From Cenococcum geophilum 1.58 (Eukaryota; Ascomycota; Dothideomycetes; Gloniales; Gloniaceae): a stretch of DNA of 64,000 nucleotides. Positions 1-12,626 of this stretch are shown here, one piece after another (the first letter of the stretch is position 1; each line of letters starts with the position of its first letter). Below the pieces are notes generated by a model, which saw nothing but the letters and a program-made list of their open reading frames with translations, searched no databases and was not told the origin of the DNA. A program made the translations under genes and the position numbers. Where the stretch lies: contig KV748203.1 in assembly GCA_001692895.1 (NCBI GenBank), positions 2,138,330 to 2,202,329 on the forward strand, written 5' to 3'.

Positions 1-9
1 GGGAGATAG

Positions 10-430
10 TATTATAGACGCTTTAAGTACAATGTTACAACTACTAGAAGAGGAGTTAAAAGTAGCTAGTTAGTTAATTAAGGTACGGTTTAGGATAGAA
101 CCGGTAGAACTATGTAATAAGGAATGGTAACTAAGGTTATATAACGTGCTATATATTAAATAAGAGGAATAAGAGGAACTTATATACCTTATATATAAGA
201 CGTACTTTATATATAAGGAGGATTTCCTAGGAGTACGGTTGTATATTTAAAGGACCACAGTCCCTACCTAGATAGTTCTTCTCTCCTTATAGTAAATCTC
301 AGAATACAATTAGAGTTAATCTGTTAGGTAACCACTCCACTAGTTATATTTACGTTGTTAACTATTCTATACCTATATACCCAGCCCATTAACAAGTCCA
401 CCGTAGTATTTCCTATAAGGCTTCGTTACA
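10..430 (+). repeat. Gypsy LTR (Gy-A family, variant 2), 3' LTR
   Basis: This is a complete LTR of about 421 bp that matches the LTR at 56733-57155. It starts TATTATAGACGC, a RIP-altered TGTTACGGACGC, and ends in CTTCGTTACA. A purine tract at 1-9 just before it looks like the polypurine tract of an element lying left of the window. The sequence after position 430 resumes in the middle of another Gy-A LTR, so this element was inserted into that older LTR. Confidence 0.75.
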
Positions 431-599
431 ATAAATAGGTTAGTTAAGATAGTATAGAAGGTACTAGAACTAATTAAGCTATAGAATAAAAGGTAGCTAA
501 GTTATATAGCTAGTTACGTTATAAGTTTAGAATATAAGGATGTAGAAACGTAGAAATGTAAGGATATACTAATATACTAATATACTAACGTACCTAGTA

Positions 600-1999
600 A
601 GAGTATGCTAAAAAAAACTGTATAGTGGGGCAAATGCAATATCAAAATTTCTAAGTCCTTCGCGTGAATATTTAAGCATATACTTAGTAGTTTACATTAT
701 AGAGTTAATATTACAATTATTTGAGGCATTAAGTGTAATTCTTGTGAATTTACGCACCTAATATCGTGTCTAGTAGCCCCGTGCACTAATTACAGCCTCT
801 AGTTTAGCTAGCATCTTTTTAATCTCTAAAATCCACCTATATGGATTTAATTAATCCTATAAGTCTTAAACAACTTCCTTAAGCTCCTTAATTGTAGTTA
901 GAAATGGCTCTATTTATAATATCTTATCCTTTATCTAACGCCATACTTTCTTAATAGTATTAAGGTCTGGCGATAAGGCCGGCCACTTAAAAAAGAATAT
1001 TGGGATTTAGATTAACTTGCGTATGCCTTTTATATAGCCTTAGTGGACAGGGGCGCCATCTTCTATTAAGATAGCCTCCTCTTTAAACTTATTTAATACG
1101 TGCTTAAGATATAGAAGCACCTGATCCGTATAGTCAAAAGAATCTATACTACGCGACCCCCCCCTTTTTAAGGAAGATAAGTTTTAATTTCTACCCCTAT
1201 CTAATAGCTTCCTATACTATAAATAGTATACGGCCTAATTAATATACGGATTGTATATAGTGTTTATAGAATTATTCGCCTTTTTATTATATAATATAGA
1301 GCCTGCCGCGCTTGCTAGTAATAAAGCTACACTTATTAGTCTAAATAACCTTTGCCTATATCCTATTTAGTATATAATTACAGAAGATATATGCCTAGTT
1401 AAGCTATAAAAGGGCCTGTTTTTTTTTAGAAATAAACGCACGTTTATAGGCAATATATTATTAATAATTAAGGCGATAGAGGGCGTTGCGGAGGGTATTG
1501 CGATAAATATCTCTACCGATATATTCTTTAATAAGTTATTTATATAAGAGTTAACGCGTGCGCCAGCCTTTCTATATAACATAGGTAACGTAGCAAACCT
1601 CTTAATCTATAAGTTTATAAGGCTGTCTAGTAGGTCTACCGCGTCGGTATTTATTAATATGCTGTTTATTAAGCGTACGCGATATTATAGATTGGGAGAT
1701 ATTTATCTGATAATTTTCGCGTAAAATCTTCCGGATATTGTTCTAGCTATAGCCCTACTGTAAGTAATAGTAAATACGGACCTTAGTAGGTTTATGGAAC
1801 TAACTAAGGTCCTCTTAACGCGCTAGTGAGCTCATTATTACTGGTATGTATATAGCAGACACGTCGCGTTCTCACAAAATCCTAATGGGGCGTGGGCTGT
1901 GATACGATTTACTAAGTGCGTGCTGAAATATTCACGCGAAGGACTTGGAAAATTTGATGTTGCATTTGCCCCACTATGCAGTTTTTTTTAAGCATACTC
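600..1999 (-). mobile_element. Tc1/mariner transposon (about 1.4 kb)
   Basis: The inverted terminal repeats are long, roughly 80-90 bp. The left end reads AGAGTATGCTAAAAAAAACT and the right end is its complement with one indel. The match continues through GTGGGGCAAATGCAA and CCTTCGCGTGAATATTT. A TA dinucleotide flanks each end (598-599 and 2000-2001), as expected for this superfamily. The element sits inside an older gypsy LTR and encodes a degenerate transposase on the minus strand. Confidence 0.88.
770..1835 (-). pseudogene. Tc1/mariner transposase, RIP-degraded
   Basis: Read on the minus strand from ATG at 1835-1833 to a stop at 772-770, about 355 codons, which is normal for a fungal mariner transposase. 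N-terminal helix-turn-helix-like sequence lies near 1620-1830. The DDE catalytic region is clear: LIEDGAPVH near 1050-1080, then WPALSPDLNTI near 960-1000, matching the classic D-G-A-P-x-H and SPDLNPIE signatures. Several in-frame TAG/TAA codons stand where Gln or Trp is expected, and the length is not a multiple of three, implying an indel. It is not expected to make a functional enzyme. An open stretch at 1367-1582 is only a surviving fragment of this frame. Confidence 0.85.
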
Positions 2000-2060
2000 T
2001 ATACATTTTTTAAGCGTAGTATTAAATACTTAAAGGACTATACTCCCTATCTAGATAGTT

Positions 2061-3956
2061 CAAGTATTTCTTATCTCTCCTTAAAAATCTTAAGCCTATA
2101 GCCTTTTACTTTTATTAAGTAGTGAGTTAGCACTAGCAGTTATCTACTTACTTAATCCTTTTTCTTAAATATTTCTTCTTCCGTTTTATAAAGTGATAGA
2201 TGCTGTATTTAATGGTATTATAATGTCTATTACTAATCCTTACTCTATAGCGGTTTTAGTCTTTACTTTTATTATAACTATTCCGAGGTTTATACGCTCT
2301 TAGTAAGCTACCCTTATCGCCTTATTGTTACTAAATGCTTTACCTATATTAAATTAATTATCCTTAATGTCTAATCTACGTAATAGTTTATTAGTTCCTG
2401 TAAGGGTACTTTTGGTCCCTTACTCGGCTATATCCCAGGAGCTCTTAGGGGCTGCTAAGGCTAGCCTTTGGCTAGGCCTTGGCCACCCCTTATAAGCTCC
2501 TCGGGCTTACAGCCTCCTTCCTTCCCCATCGGTTCGTCTCTCTCTCTCAGTACGAGGCTATTGCCTACTCTTTACCATATCGTCCTCTTCCATCGACTCC
2601 CTATGTGACTCATGCTCGGCTTGCCTACTCCCTACCATACACCCTAGCAATACTGCCTTACAGTTCCTCTAAACTTTAATAATTTTAGCTCCTATAGCTA
2701 ATAGCTTACGCTATACTTAGCGTCTTTATAAATTTAGTATACGTTATTATAATAAAACGCAAAACTCTTAATTAAATATTCTCTTATCCCTTATAGTATA
2801 CTATTATCCCTCTATATATATGTGTTGTTTACTAGCCTAGTTCCTTTTACTATATAGTAACTTAAACTACTCCTACTGTCTTTAGTAAAATAACTTTATT
2901 TTCTATAATTTATATAAGCTCCCTCTTTAAACTATTTTTTTTACTATAGAGTCCGCCTAAACGTCTTCTACTATTAAGATCCCTAGTTTAGCCTCTGCTC
3001 CTTAATTCTATAATTATTTAATCCTTAGCCTCTAGGTTTCTATAGTTTTTTATTTTATTTTTTAAATTCTTTAATACCGCTTAGGTCTATTAGTTCTGCA
3101 CTATACTATAGTTTTTAACTTTAACTTTGTCGTTGCGTACCCTACGCCTTATATAACTATAGAACTCTATCCTAACCTCTTTTAGTCTATTTCCTTTAAT
3201 AGATCCTATTATTAATTTTAATTACTTAATTAATTAATTCCCTTAAGGTATCCGCATCTTCTATTAGGATAATTACATCCTAGACTTTTACTTTAAGTCC
3301 CTGTTTATACTATACTATAAGCGCCTTATTATTCTATTTAACCTATATTATTAACGTTTAAAACTACGTTATATACTTAATTGCTAAGGTTTATTATACT
3401 AGGTTTTAAAGCTTTTATTTTACTATAGTAGTTGCCTTTAGGTCTCTAAATATTTGCGTTAATTATTCTGCGAACCTGTTCTAACTAGCGAATATATATC
3501 GTACTTCTTAATTAGTAGTTGTTATACTATATTCCTATACCCCTATAAGATAGGGTTTAAACTACTTAAGTGCCCTTCCTATTAGGAATAGTCCTATATA
3601 AGCTACTTAGTCTATAAGTATTACTAGCTTTATTCCCTCCTGTGTAACCTTAAAGTATATTTATATAAGGAATCCCTTAAGCTTTAACTTCTCCCCTAAG
3701 AATTGCTTAATTAATAGTAGCTTAACCTTAGCCGCTCTAATCCTATTAATCCTTCCTTTAAGTATCCTATTATTATCTATTAATTAATTAACTATTTTTT
3801 ATAACGGTCTAACGGTAACTAGTTATAAGTTAGTATTTACTATACTAGTATTATTACCTAATCTCGAAGTAGTTACTTCCATTAATAGCGTCGTGGCTAC
3901 TGCTTTTAGTAGTATATTATTTAACTTTATTAATACTATAACCTTAGTAGTAAATA
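2061..3956 (-). pseudogene. Gy-A gypsy gag region, minus strand, degraded
   Basis: On the minus strand, downstream of the LTR at 3957-4369, this matches the gag region of the plus-strand copy at 16744 onward. It contains a zinc-knuckle remnant near 2900-2950 reading A-Y-I-N-Y-x-K, in which the family's first and second Cys have become Tyr. Stops are everywhere. The polymerase part is absent, since sequence jumps into an LTR fragment near 2060. A solo LTR (2399-2662) interrupts it. Confidence 0.7.
2399..2662. mobile_element. Solo LTR with 5-bp target duplication
   Basis: A 264-bp sequence begins TGTAAGGGTAC and ends TGCCTTACA, giving the inverted termini TGTAAGG/CCTTACA. It is flanked on both sides by GTTCC (2394-2398 and 2663-2667). 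No internal retroelement sequence is present, so it is a solo LTR or a very short LTR-like element. Its base composition is balanced, unlike the RIP-altered gypsy around it, which suggests later arrival or protection by small size. A 66-residue open frame inside it is incidental. Confidence 0.82.
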
Positions 3957-4369
3957 TATAATAAAGCCTTATAGGAAATACTATAGTAGACTTATTAATA
4001 GGCTAGGTATATAGGTAAATAAAAAGTTAATAACGTAATAATAACTGGTAGAGTAGTTGCTTAATAGATTAACTTTAATTATATTCTAAGATTTACTACA
4101 AAGAAGAGAACTATCTAGGTAGGGACTGTGGTCCTTTAAATATATAATACTACGCCTAAGAAATGTACTAAATACGTTAGTATATTAGTATGTTACGTTC
4201 CTATATTCCTATATTCCTACGTTCTAAACTTATAACATAACTAACTATATAACTTAGCTACCCCTTATCCTATAGTTTAACTAGTTCCAGTACCTTCTGT
4301 GCTTTCTCTACTAGTCCGTTTATATCTCTCCTTAGTAGTGCTACTACTGCCGATATAAGGTCCGTAACA
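3957..4369 (-). repeat. Gy-A 5' LTR in minus orientation
   Basis: On the minus strand this starts TGTTACGGACCTTATATCGG (from 4369) and ends with the family terminus near 3957. It is about 413 bp, compared with 423-425 bp for other copies. It was inserted within the RNase H-integrase spacer of the plus-strand Gy-A1: the sequence from 4370 (ATTTTAAGATTTAG) continues exactly what is uninterrupted near 39825. Confidence 0.8.
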
Positions 4370-6719
4370 ATTTTAAGATTTAGTATATTAAAGGCACTAA
4401 GAATATAAGGGCAGACGTATTAAGTAAAAAAGCTAAACTATAGAATAATAAGAAACTATTAGGAGTAATACTATATAAAGATAGTAATAGATTAATTAGG
4501 TATAACTATTCTAAAATTATAGTAACTTAAGAGTATAAGCTACCGGAAAGCAATTAGATAAGAAAATCTAAAAGGTATAATTTAAGGACCTAAAAATAGA
4601 CTAGTATAAGTAGAGAACGAATATGTATATCCTAAGGGGAATAGTAGAGGAATTTATTAAAGATTTCTATAAAGGAATAATATAAGGATATAATGGAGTA
4701 ATAAGCTTAGTATTAAGACTTTAAAAGAAATATATTATTTATAGAATCTAGGGCTTAGCGAAAAAAGTTATAAAAGAATATTTAGATTGCTAAAGGAATA
4801 AGCTAATAAGGTATAAGCCGTATAAAAAGCTATAGCCTATTAAAGTACTAGAACGTCTAACGTGATCGGTAAGTATCCTGGCCACGCAAGTAAGCTAGCC
4901 ACCTCAAAACTCCACCAAAAATTAGAAAATTCATACCTTAATATCTTAACAACCACTTAATAATAAATTCTAATAATTTAGATTTAGACTTTTATATACG
5001 CTTTGCAGCTTCTATTAAAGTTGCATAATAATTAGTTGCGTAGTTTTTAAGATATAGCAATTTGGCTTTATTTTGGCCCCCAAATTATAATATTTTAAAA
5101 ACCACTAAACCAATTACTATGCAACTTTAATAGAAGCTGCAAAACGCATATAAAAGTCCAAATCTAAATTATTAGAATTTATTATAAAGTGGTTATTAAG
5201 ATATTAAAGTATGAATCTTTTAATTTTTAAGGTGGCCAGCTTACTTGCGTGGCCAGGATACTTACCGATCACGTTATAGGAGATAATATTATAGGACTTT
5301 ATTACTAAATAGGAGTATAATATAATCCTTATAATAATAAATAAGTTAACTAAATAGGGCTACTTTATAGCATATACGGAAGAAATCTTAGCTAAAGATA
5401 TTACTAGAATCTATATTAAAGAAGTATTTATAAGATATAGAGCACTAAGTAAAATTATATTAGACAGAGATCTAAAATTTATAGTAGTATTTTAAGGGGT
5501 ATTCTTAGCGGAGTAGGGAGTTAAAGTAGTAACTTTTACTATATATTATTTATAGATGGATAGATAAACAGAAAGATTAAATTAGACACTAAAATAGTAT
5601 TTAAGACACTATATTAATTATACACAGAATAATTAGGTATTATTATTACTAATTATATAGTTTATATATAATATAATATCACAGGAAGGTATAGAGATAT
5701 TACTATTTTAGGTATATTATAGGTATAAGCCTAGAATATTATTATTACTAAAATAAGTAGAGAAAATAAGTGGTATAGTAAAGTAGAGAATAAAAACTTT
5801 AATAAAACTTTATAAGGACCTCTATTTTATAGTAAAACTAATATAAGAAAAGATAAAAAAGTACTATAATGCTAAGAGATCTAAGGGACTAGATCTTAAG
5901 GAGGGGGATAAAGTATAGCTATTATATAAAAATTTCACAAGTTAATAATTAAGTAAGAAATTAGACCACGTTAGACTAGGACTATTTAAAATTATAGCTA
6001 AGATTTTAAAAGTTATATATAGACTTAACTTACTAGTAAAGATAAAGATCTACCCTATATAGTATATTGTAATACTAAAGCTAGAATATAAAGATATAGA
6101 GCTATTAGTCTATAAAGCAGACACATATAAAGGATAAGAAGAAGATAAATAGTAAGTTTTAAAGATTATTAGTTATAAGAACATTAATAATAAAATATAG
6201 TATAAAGTAAAGTAGATAGGCTATAATAAGACTACCTAGGAGCTACTATAGAATTTAAGGAACACTATAGGAAAGGTATAAGAGTATTAAAAGAAAATAT
6301 ATTAAAAAGGAGCTAAAGATAAAGGGATTAGTTAAAGGTAATAGATAAGCTAAATTATCTAAGGGATCTACTACCGGCGTATTAGTTATTTCTACCTTAA
6401 CTTAATTAGAATCCTTTTTAGCCTTCTTAGCCTTAAGCTTATAAAGACCTTACTTTATAAGACGGAACTCTTTAGAGCGCACCCTTTTATAAACCTTTTT
6501 AAGATAAAGTAGCTAAATAGATATAGCTAGGCGAGTCTTAGTAGCCTATTACTAAGCTTTTATAACCTTTTATTCTACCTTATAAGAATAACAAAGTTTA
6601 TTTAGAGCTAGTAAGAGCTCTTTATTAAGCTTTATAGCAGCAGATTAAATATAGAACCCTATAGTAGATTAGATAAGGGAGTTAAAGACTTTAAAGATTA
6701 ATAAGACGCGTATACTTAG
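4370..6719 (+). pseudogene. Gy-A1 gypsy pol 3' half: integrase and chromodomain, degraded
   Basis: This is colinear with 39825-42480 in the Gy-A3 copy. It covers the integrase zinc-binding and DDE core (about 5280-5800) and a C-terminal chromodomain-like stretch (about 6130-6300). That makes it a chromovirus-type Ty3/gypsy element. Numerous in-frame TAG/TAA codons replace Gln and Trp. The foldback MITE at 4860-5274 interrupts the integrase and the Tad1-like LINE interrupts it at about 6720. The 5' half of this element is not in the window. Confidence 0.75.
4860..5274. mobile_element. Foldback MITE, 415 bp, TA target site
   Basis: This is an almost complete palindrome. It opens ACGTGATCGGTAAGTATCC and closes with the reverse complement, and the arms continue inward with only scattered mismatches almost to the centre near 5070. 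It is flanked by TA on both sides (4858-4859 and 5275-5276). The paralogous gypsy near 40314 has the uninterrupted empty site GAACGTCTATAAGAGA, which proves the insertion and its TA duplication. It has no coding capacity. The TA target suggests mobilisation by a Tc1/mariner-type transposase. Confidence 0.88.
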
Positions 6720-6839
6720 CGTTAAAGATAGATTAAATATTATAGGACAACCGTATATTTGCCTATATACACTTAGTATATAATAATAATAATAATTTAT
6801 TGCTTAACGTCCGATTCGGATCCCTACTGGGCCCACGCG

Positions 6840-9800
6840 GACTACTCCTTATTTACATATGGGGAGAAAACTCTATTTAAGAAAAATGAGAAAACCCCGT
6901 GATCTATCTCCCTGCCTTTTAGGACTCGCCTACTTAGCGCCTGCGAGTCGCCTATAGTGCTCTACTACCTTACTGTTTAACCTTTTTGGGAACTACTACT
7001 GCCGTAACAAGCCTACGGACGCGCTAGTATTATAAACTTTTACTCTACTATTATAGAGTTACTAGGGGGCACCTGCTGCTTACCCCCTTGCCTTCTATTA
7101 CCATTTCCCTTATAACCCGGAACTAATTTAGCATATTTTAATTAATAAGCCACTAGGTAACCGCCTTAAGGCCTTTTTATATTAAGAGTAGTGTATTATA
7201 GTTCTCTGTGCCAGCTACTAAGAGCATTGTTTTTTAATTGGTGCGTAGGGGGTATAGCAGTATTACGTGTTTTGGTGTCTGTTTTAGCTAGCCATATTTG
7301 CATCTCGGGCTACCTACTAGGACACCTACCTAGTAAAGCCAATCTTTTAGTCCTATTATTCCTGTTCTTAAGAGTGTTGCTATTATGTTTTCTGCCTTTA
7401 TTAGGCCTTCTCGGAGCCCTTAGGTATTTACCCCCTATGGCGTTAACTATACTATGGCTTGGGTTCGTCTTGCCTAAGTTAGCCTCTGTACCTTTAACTC
7501 CTATTTGCCTCTCTAGCGTTGGTCTAACTAGTATTATATTGCGGTAGATAGTTTCCTAGCGTTCTTGCGTATTCTACTTTGGCTCCTTTCTTTGTTTTAC
7601 TATTATCTTTGCTGACCTCTTGCGCGTCTCCCTTCCTCCTTTATATAGGCCTGGGCCCTAAAGCGGCACTATTCTTCTTCTGCTTTCTTTACCTATTTCT
7701 TTAATATCTCTTCCCTACTTTAGGGTTGTTGGTTTATTCTCCTATAGGGCACCCTAGGGTCCCTCCATAGTTTACTTAGGCGTGTCTTAATGTACTTTAT
7801 AACATTAGAGTTGCGTTTATTTTACGTTCTTTATATTGCAGCGGCTTTAATATATAACTATAGGGGGGGAATATTAGATTCCTTCTTAAGTAGTACTGTG
7901 GCCGTTTGCTTATACCCGCCTGTAATACTCTAAAGGCAGGCTGTTTGGACCTTTTAAAGTAGTTTAAGGAGTGATTTTAGGGGGCCCTTCTTAGTTTCTC
8001 CAATGGCCCAGATACTGGATCTATATATTATGGTTGGCCAGACAACTGCTGTATATAGTAGGCGTGACCTCTAGAAGCATAGACCCTATATGGAATTAAC
8101 AATCCTGGATAAAGCGATAAACTGTGCTTGGCCTTTATGGGCTGCTTGCGCCGTATATACGCTCCACCGGAGCTTGCTGTCTACCTATACTCCTAATACC
8201 CTTAGGCCCTAAACTGGTTAACCCCTAAAGCCTTAGATGTGAATTATATGCTAAAGATCTGCAGATTGGTTGCGTTTTCTTATAAAATAGATTAGCTAGT
8301 ATTTCTCTGGTGAGAATTAGACTCTATAACGTTTTGCCTACTCTATATAAGTGTTATAGGCTTTCTCTAGTGTTCTGCAGTTCTCTGCGGCTGTTGGCCC
8401 ATATATAATTAGGTTTGTGTTATTAATAAAGCCTATCCCCTAGGTTGCCCCTTTTTTAAAGGAGTTAAGTAGGTTGCTTATAAAGAAAAGGAAGAGTATA
8501 GGCGAAAGGGGTGATCCTTGTGGTATTCCTGTTGCAACTGTAATAGGGGGGCTCTGGTATCCGCTAAAGACTAGTAATATTTCTTTCTGGCCTATAAACC
8601 CTTAAATAAATTATATAATCTATTCTAGGAAGCCCTTTGCCCTAAGGATATGCAGGAGACGCTTATAGGGTACATTGTTGTAGGCACTACTAATGTCTAG
8701 GCTAAGCATTAATACTATAAAGTCCTTTTGCATCGCCTATGTAGATTTAATGGTGGCAGCGAGTAGCGTAAGTGCTGATAGTGTTAAGCGGTTCTTTTTT
8801 GCCCCTATTTAGCTTTATGGTAGTAAGGCGTGTTCCTCTACCGTGTCTACTATGTGTTCCGCTATTACCCTTTCTAAGATCTTACTAAGGGTGTTTTCTA
8901 AGGCAATAGGGCGGTAGCTTCCTAGGATTGAGTAATCTGCTTTGCCTTCTTTTCGTAGGACAACCGTTGTTATAGATCTTCTAAGTTGCGGGTAGTAGCC
9001 TATAGCAAAGTATGCTCTGGCTACATCTATAAGCTAAGGTGCTATAAGTGGCCTATAGGTTTTTAGGGCCTTATTTGGAATCCTATCTGGTCCTAGTGCT
9101 ATATTGTTTAAAAGGCGGCTAATAGTTCTAGCCATTTCCTCTATTATTATGTCGCTGTTAACCCGTAGGCGAGTTACCGGTATTTCACCCGTGATATTAC
9201 TAAGGTCTACTGGAGCTAGTTAGGGGAAGAACCTTTCTATAAGGATCTTTGCCTTCTTATTATTGTTATTTATAGCCTATAATTCTCCTGCTCTTCGTAG
9301 GGGTAGTAGGTGTAGGTCTTCTGCTAGGCGCCCTGCCTTTTTCTTTACCTATTTTACTATATCCTAAAGGCCCTTATTATGGGGGAGGCTTGGGTTAGAA
9401 GTATGCTTGTTTATAAACCGTCTCCAGTTATTCCTTGCTTCTTTTTTTAGGGTATTCTTTAGCTAGTTTCTTATGTCTTTATATCGTCTCTCGTCTTTAG
9501 GGTTATGGCTACTTATATATTTCCTTCTTGCTCGTTATTAGCTAGTAACTAGAACTGTGCATTATATAGACCATGCGTGTCGCGTATAGGGGCCTAGTTT
9601 TGAGATCGGGCAGTGCTCTTTTAGCCTATTTTTAATTGCTACCTGGATCCTTTCTAGTCTTTGGTTAATTTCCTCGGGGGTAGTTAATGGGCCTCGCTTG
9701 TTTGGTATTGGGTGGATTTCTTCTAGGTCTTAGAGTTATTGTTTAACTATATTAAGGAAACTATCTGTCTTAAGCTTTTTTATTACGTATCTTTTTCTAT

Positions 9801-10560
9801 TTAGTTGCGCTTTAGTATCTAGGTCTAGCTATATCTGGATAGGGATATAGTCTAGGGTAAGTGCCCATTCTTTTTTAGGGTTATACCTTTTAAGTCTCTA
9901 GTATAGGCCTTCGTCTATAAATGTAAGGTTAATTATACTTCTAGCGGTGCCTTGTTGCCATGTAATTGCTCCTAGGGGGGTAGCTAGCTTAAGGCCCCAG
10001 ATATCTATAGCTCTTAGTAGGCACTCTAACTATTAGTCTACAGCAATATAGATACCCCCCTACCGCGGGTGGTGGAGGTTTATATCTCCTAATAGGATAG
10101 ACTCTATACCTTCGGTTTCTAGTAAGCTTATTACTAATATAATATTCTCTATTTATGGGACCCCTTTAACCCTAGGGTTATATATATTAATAATTTGTAC
10201 CAGTCCCCTATATATTTAGATTGTTATAACTATAATATCTGGGTTAACTGCCTGCTATAACTATGAGGACAGGCTAATAGCCTTGCTAATTATAAAGTAT
10301 ATACGTATAGCTGCTTTTGGTTCGTATAGGAGCTGGAATTCTTAGGGGCAGTATGTTAATTATATAAAGGTATTATAATACGGCTCTTGTATAGTAAGGA
10401 TATAGTATTTCTTTAGGTCTAGACTATCTAGTAGGGGCCTTACGAGGCGGTGGTTTATATTGCCGCAGTTATACTATATAATGGATAGGTGGCGGACCCC
10501 CAGCGAGGGTCCTTTAACTCTCCTTTATTCCTCGCTTCTTCTATTTCTACTTTTTCTAGA
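6840..10560 (-). pseudogene. LINE ORF2: endonuclease and reverse transcriptase, degraded
   Basis: Read on the minus strand. An endonuclease/exonuclease/phosphatase domain lies near 9830-10300, with LLGDINLHHPR and an LDYIPIQ motif that corresponds to the SDHIPI box. The reverse transcriptase lies near 8000-9300, with GIPQGSPLSPILFLFF near 8490-8550 and LGV-x-VDSKLRW near 8160-8200. The FxDD catalytic pair reads INNT (codons at 8424-8419), so both Asp have become Asn. Several in-frame TAG codons replace Trp or Gln. A C-terminal RNase H could not be resolved. Family assignment is Tad1 clade by motif resemblance and is my inference. Confidence 0.82.
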
Positions 10561-10899
10561 ATATTTAGAGCTTCTGTCTCTTATATCTACACCCTAGTTA
10601 CTACTTATTTTATATAGAGCTTTCTATTCCCGTGTCTTGTGTTCCTGTTAGCGCTTCTATATCTAAATCTGTTATTGTTACCGGTTCTTCCCCTGTTCTT
10701 ACTAGTCGGCTATATACCCTTTGTGGGTTGGCTGCGAATGTTATATTTGCCGCATTAAGTCTAATTCTTAATTATCCTGGTTTTAAGCCTGCTGTTGCTG
10801 TCTATAGGGGTCTTCCTACGGGGCGTCCTCTCCCTTGTGTCCCCTGTGACCCTTATATCCCTAATCGGTTTAGTGATATCGCGCGGCGTCGCTTCTGGC

Positions 10900-12339
10900 C
10901 CGTTAAGGCTTGGGATGGCTAGCCTAGCCCTCTAGTATTAAAGGTAGGAAATGCTGGGAAAGTACCTGCGTCCCCCTAGCTTATTGCCTATTATTTTTAT
11001 TTATATGACCTAGCGTGCAGTTATTCCTGTAGCTGTTAAGCCCTTGCCTTTTATCTTCTGTATTTAATGCAGTCTTCTCTCTCCCATGCCTTATATATGC
11101 TTTGGTAGCAGTTCGCGCATTTTATTTAGTCTTAATTTAAGCAATGTCTTATATTGTAGGGGCCTATATAGTGGCCGCAGCACACCTATGCTGCGTATAT
11201 AGATTAGGTGTATTCCTATTATATATAGCGATAGTATCGTTCTAGGCATAGTCTATGGTTGTAGAGCCTTGTGTTATATATAAGGCCATTTATAATTATT
11301 CCTTTTTGGATAAGGAGTTTTTATATTCTTAGTGTATGTATACTAACAATAAGGGAGCTATACATTCGTCCGGCGTCTCCCTAGCGAGTCTCTGGTGACC
11401 CTTATATCCTCTTATTGTTCTTATTATATACTTAGTTTATATTTTCCTGTTAAAGCTATTAGATTTAGGTAATTTTAAGTCCTGGTATAAGGCGTTCTGT
11501 TTATTTTACTATCTCCTATATAATTGCTGTATTGTCCGCCTGGCGTCCCTTTTCTACCCTAAGGCTTATAGGAACTGCTAGGACTTTAACTGGGTAATCT
11601 TTGTGGAGTACTTTTATGCCAATACGTTCTCTTAGCCTATCCTCTACCCTTACGGCTCGTTCCTTTACCTATTAGTCCTTTAGGGTAACTCTAATATCTC
11701 CGCTCTTAAGGTATTGGACTATAATAGCATTATGGACCTCTTTGCGTATCTTTATAAGGACTTCTATTTCTAATTATCCCCTAAGCCCCTCTACTTATTC
11801 TATGTTTGGTTATATTATAATTATATGCCCGGTTATTAACTTAAGGGGGGTAGGTTCCCTGTGCTGTAAAAGCGCAGCTATAGCGGCCTAGGTGCGGTTC
11901 GCTAGTAAGGGGGGATTATACTTGTTTTTAATTTTGCTTAGCCGTTAGAGGATTTAATTAAGGGTTTACTGGAGGGGCGCCTAAGGTTTGCTGGACTGGC
12001 GGAGCCATTCTGCTAGCTGTATTAGTTTATTATAGCTAACAGTTACTCCCCTACAATTCTAGATACTAGACGCGTTTAATAGGCTTTGTATTTTATTAGA
12101 TGCCTTTTTAATAGAGGTATTTCCGCTTTATAGTGTGGTATTCGCCCGTCTTTATTGTGGAGGGCTATTGCTAGGCGTAGTTCTAGCGGTCGCGCGCGAG
12201 TGCGAGCCACTGTTGTTTGACGTGTGCCTTCCCTGCGATGCATGCATCTCAGGGGGATTCTCTGGGTGTTTTTCAGGGTTCTTTTGGTTGGTTTTGGTCT
12301 TTTTGGGCCGGGTGCAGCAAGAGCTCCAGTTCCGTTCAT
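10900..12339 (-). pseudogene. LINE ORF1, nucleic-acid-binding protein with zinc knuckles, degraded
   Basis: The minus-strand frame opens near 12339 with a basic, Pro/Arg/Thr-rich segment (12076-12339, 87 residues) and continues in broken form to about 10900. Near 11060-11180 a Cys/His array reads CCGHYIGPYNIRHC followed by CANC, typical of the CCHC knuckles of Tad1-type ORF1 proteins that coat the element RNA. Downstream, ORF2 follows on the same strand. TAG and TAA interrupt the frame. Overlapping plus-strand open frames at 10632-10922 and 12135-12365 are shadows. Confidence 0.7.
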
Positions 12340-12349
12340 ATGGAACTTT

Positions 12350-12626
12350 TATACTTAGTATATAAAGAAGGTTAGTAACTAAACGGAGCCGTAATTGTAA
12401 TATATACTAACTTCTTCTTCTTATAATAAGAATAAGGAGATATAATTTTACCTAGTAAAAGGATTATTAAAATTATATAAGTATAACACTTAGATATAAA
12501 AGATCTAATAAGAGGTATTAGGAATAATAAAGGTTATTAAATTAAAGACGGAAATGCTATACCTTTAATAAACGACTTAGAAATAGGAGATATCTTTAAG
12601 GATAAAGATAGAGAGGAGGGGGATAA
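12350..12626 (+). other. Gy-A1 3' non-coding region and polypurine tract
   Basis: This is colinear with 47616-47824 of Gy-A3. It resumes the gypsy after the LINE and ends in the purine-rich stretch GAGAGGAGGGGGATAA directly before the LTR. No protein is recognised. Confidence 0.7.

Larger units (their letters stand above)
431..2060 (+). repeat. Older Gy-A LTR fragment split by the mariner element
   Basis: Positions 431-599 match the middle of the Gy-A LTR and 2002-2060 match the downstream stretch (AAAGGACTATA...CCCTA...GATAGTTC). The mariner element at 600-1999 separates them. The LTR match stops near 2060, where minus-strand gypsy internal sequence begins, so the fragment is truncated on that side. 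Confidence 0.65.
6720..12349 (-). mobile_element. Tad1-like LINE (about 5.6 kb), minus strand
   Basis: A non-LTR retrotransposon runs right to left. It has ORF1 with CCHC knuckles, then an endonuclease, then reverse transcriptase. TATACTTAG occurs at 6711-6719 and again at 12350-12358, consistent with a target-site duplication, and the empty site is seen near 42482. A (TTA)n-like simple repeat near 6781-6798 resembles the 3' tail. The 60 bases between it and 6720 are unassigned, so the 3' boundary could instead be about 6783. Length suits a near full-length Tad1-clade element. It is less saturated with stops than the surrounding gypsies. Confidence 0.85.

Noticed and set aside
7191-7547. 118-codon open frame, Leu-rich
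   Set aside because: It lies antisense to the LINE ORF2 region and has no motif. The LINE frame on the other strand explains the sequence.
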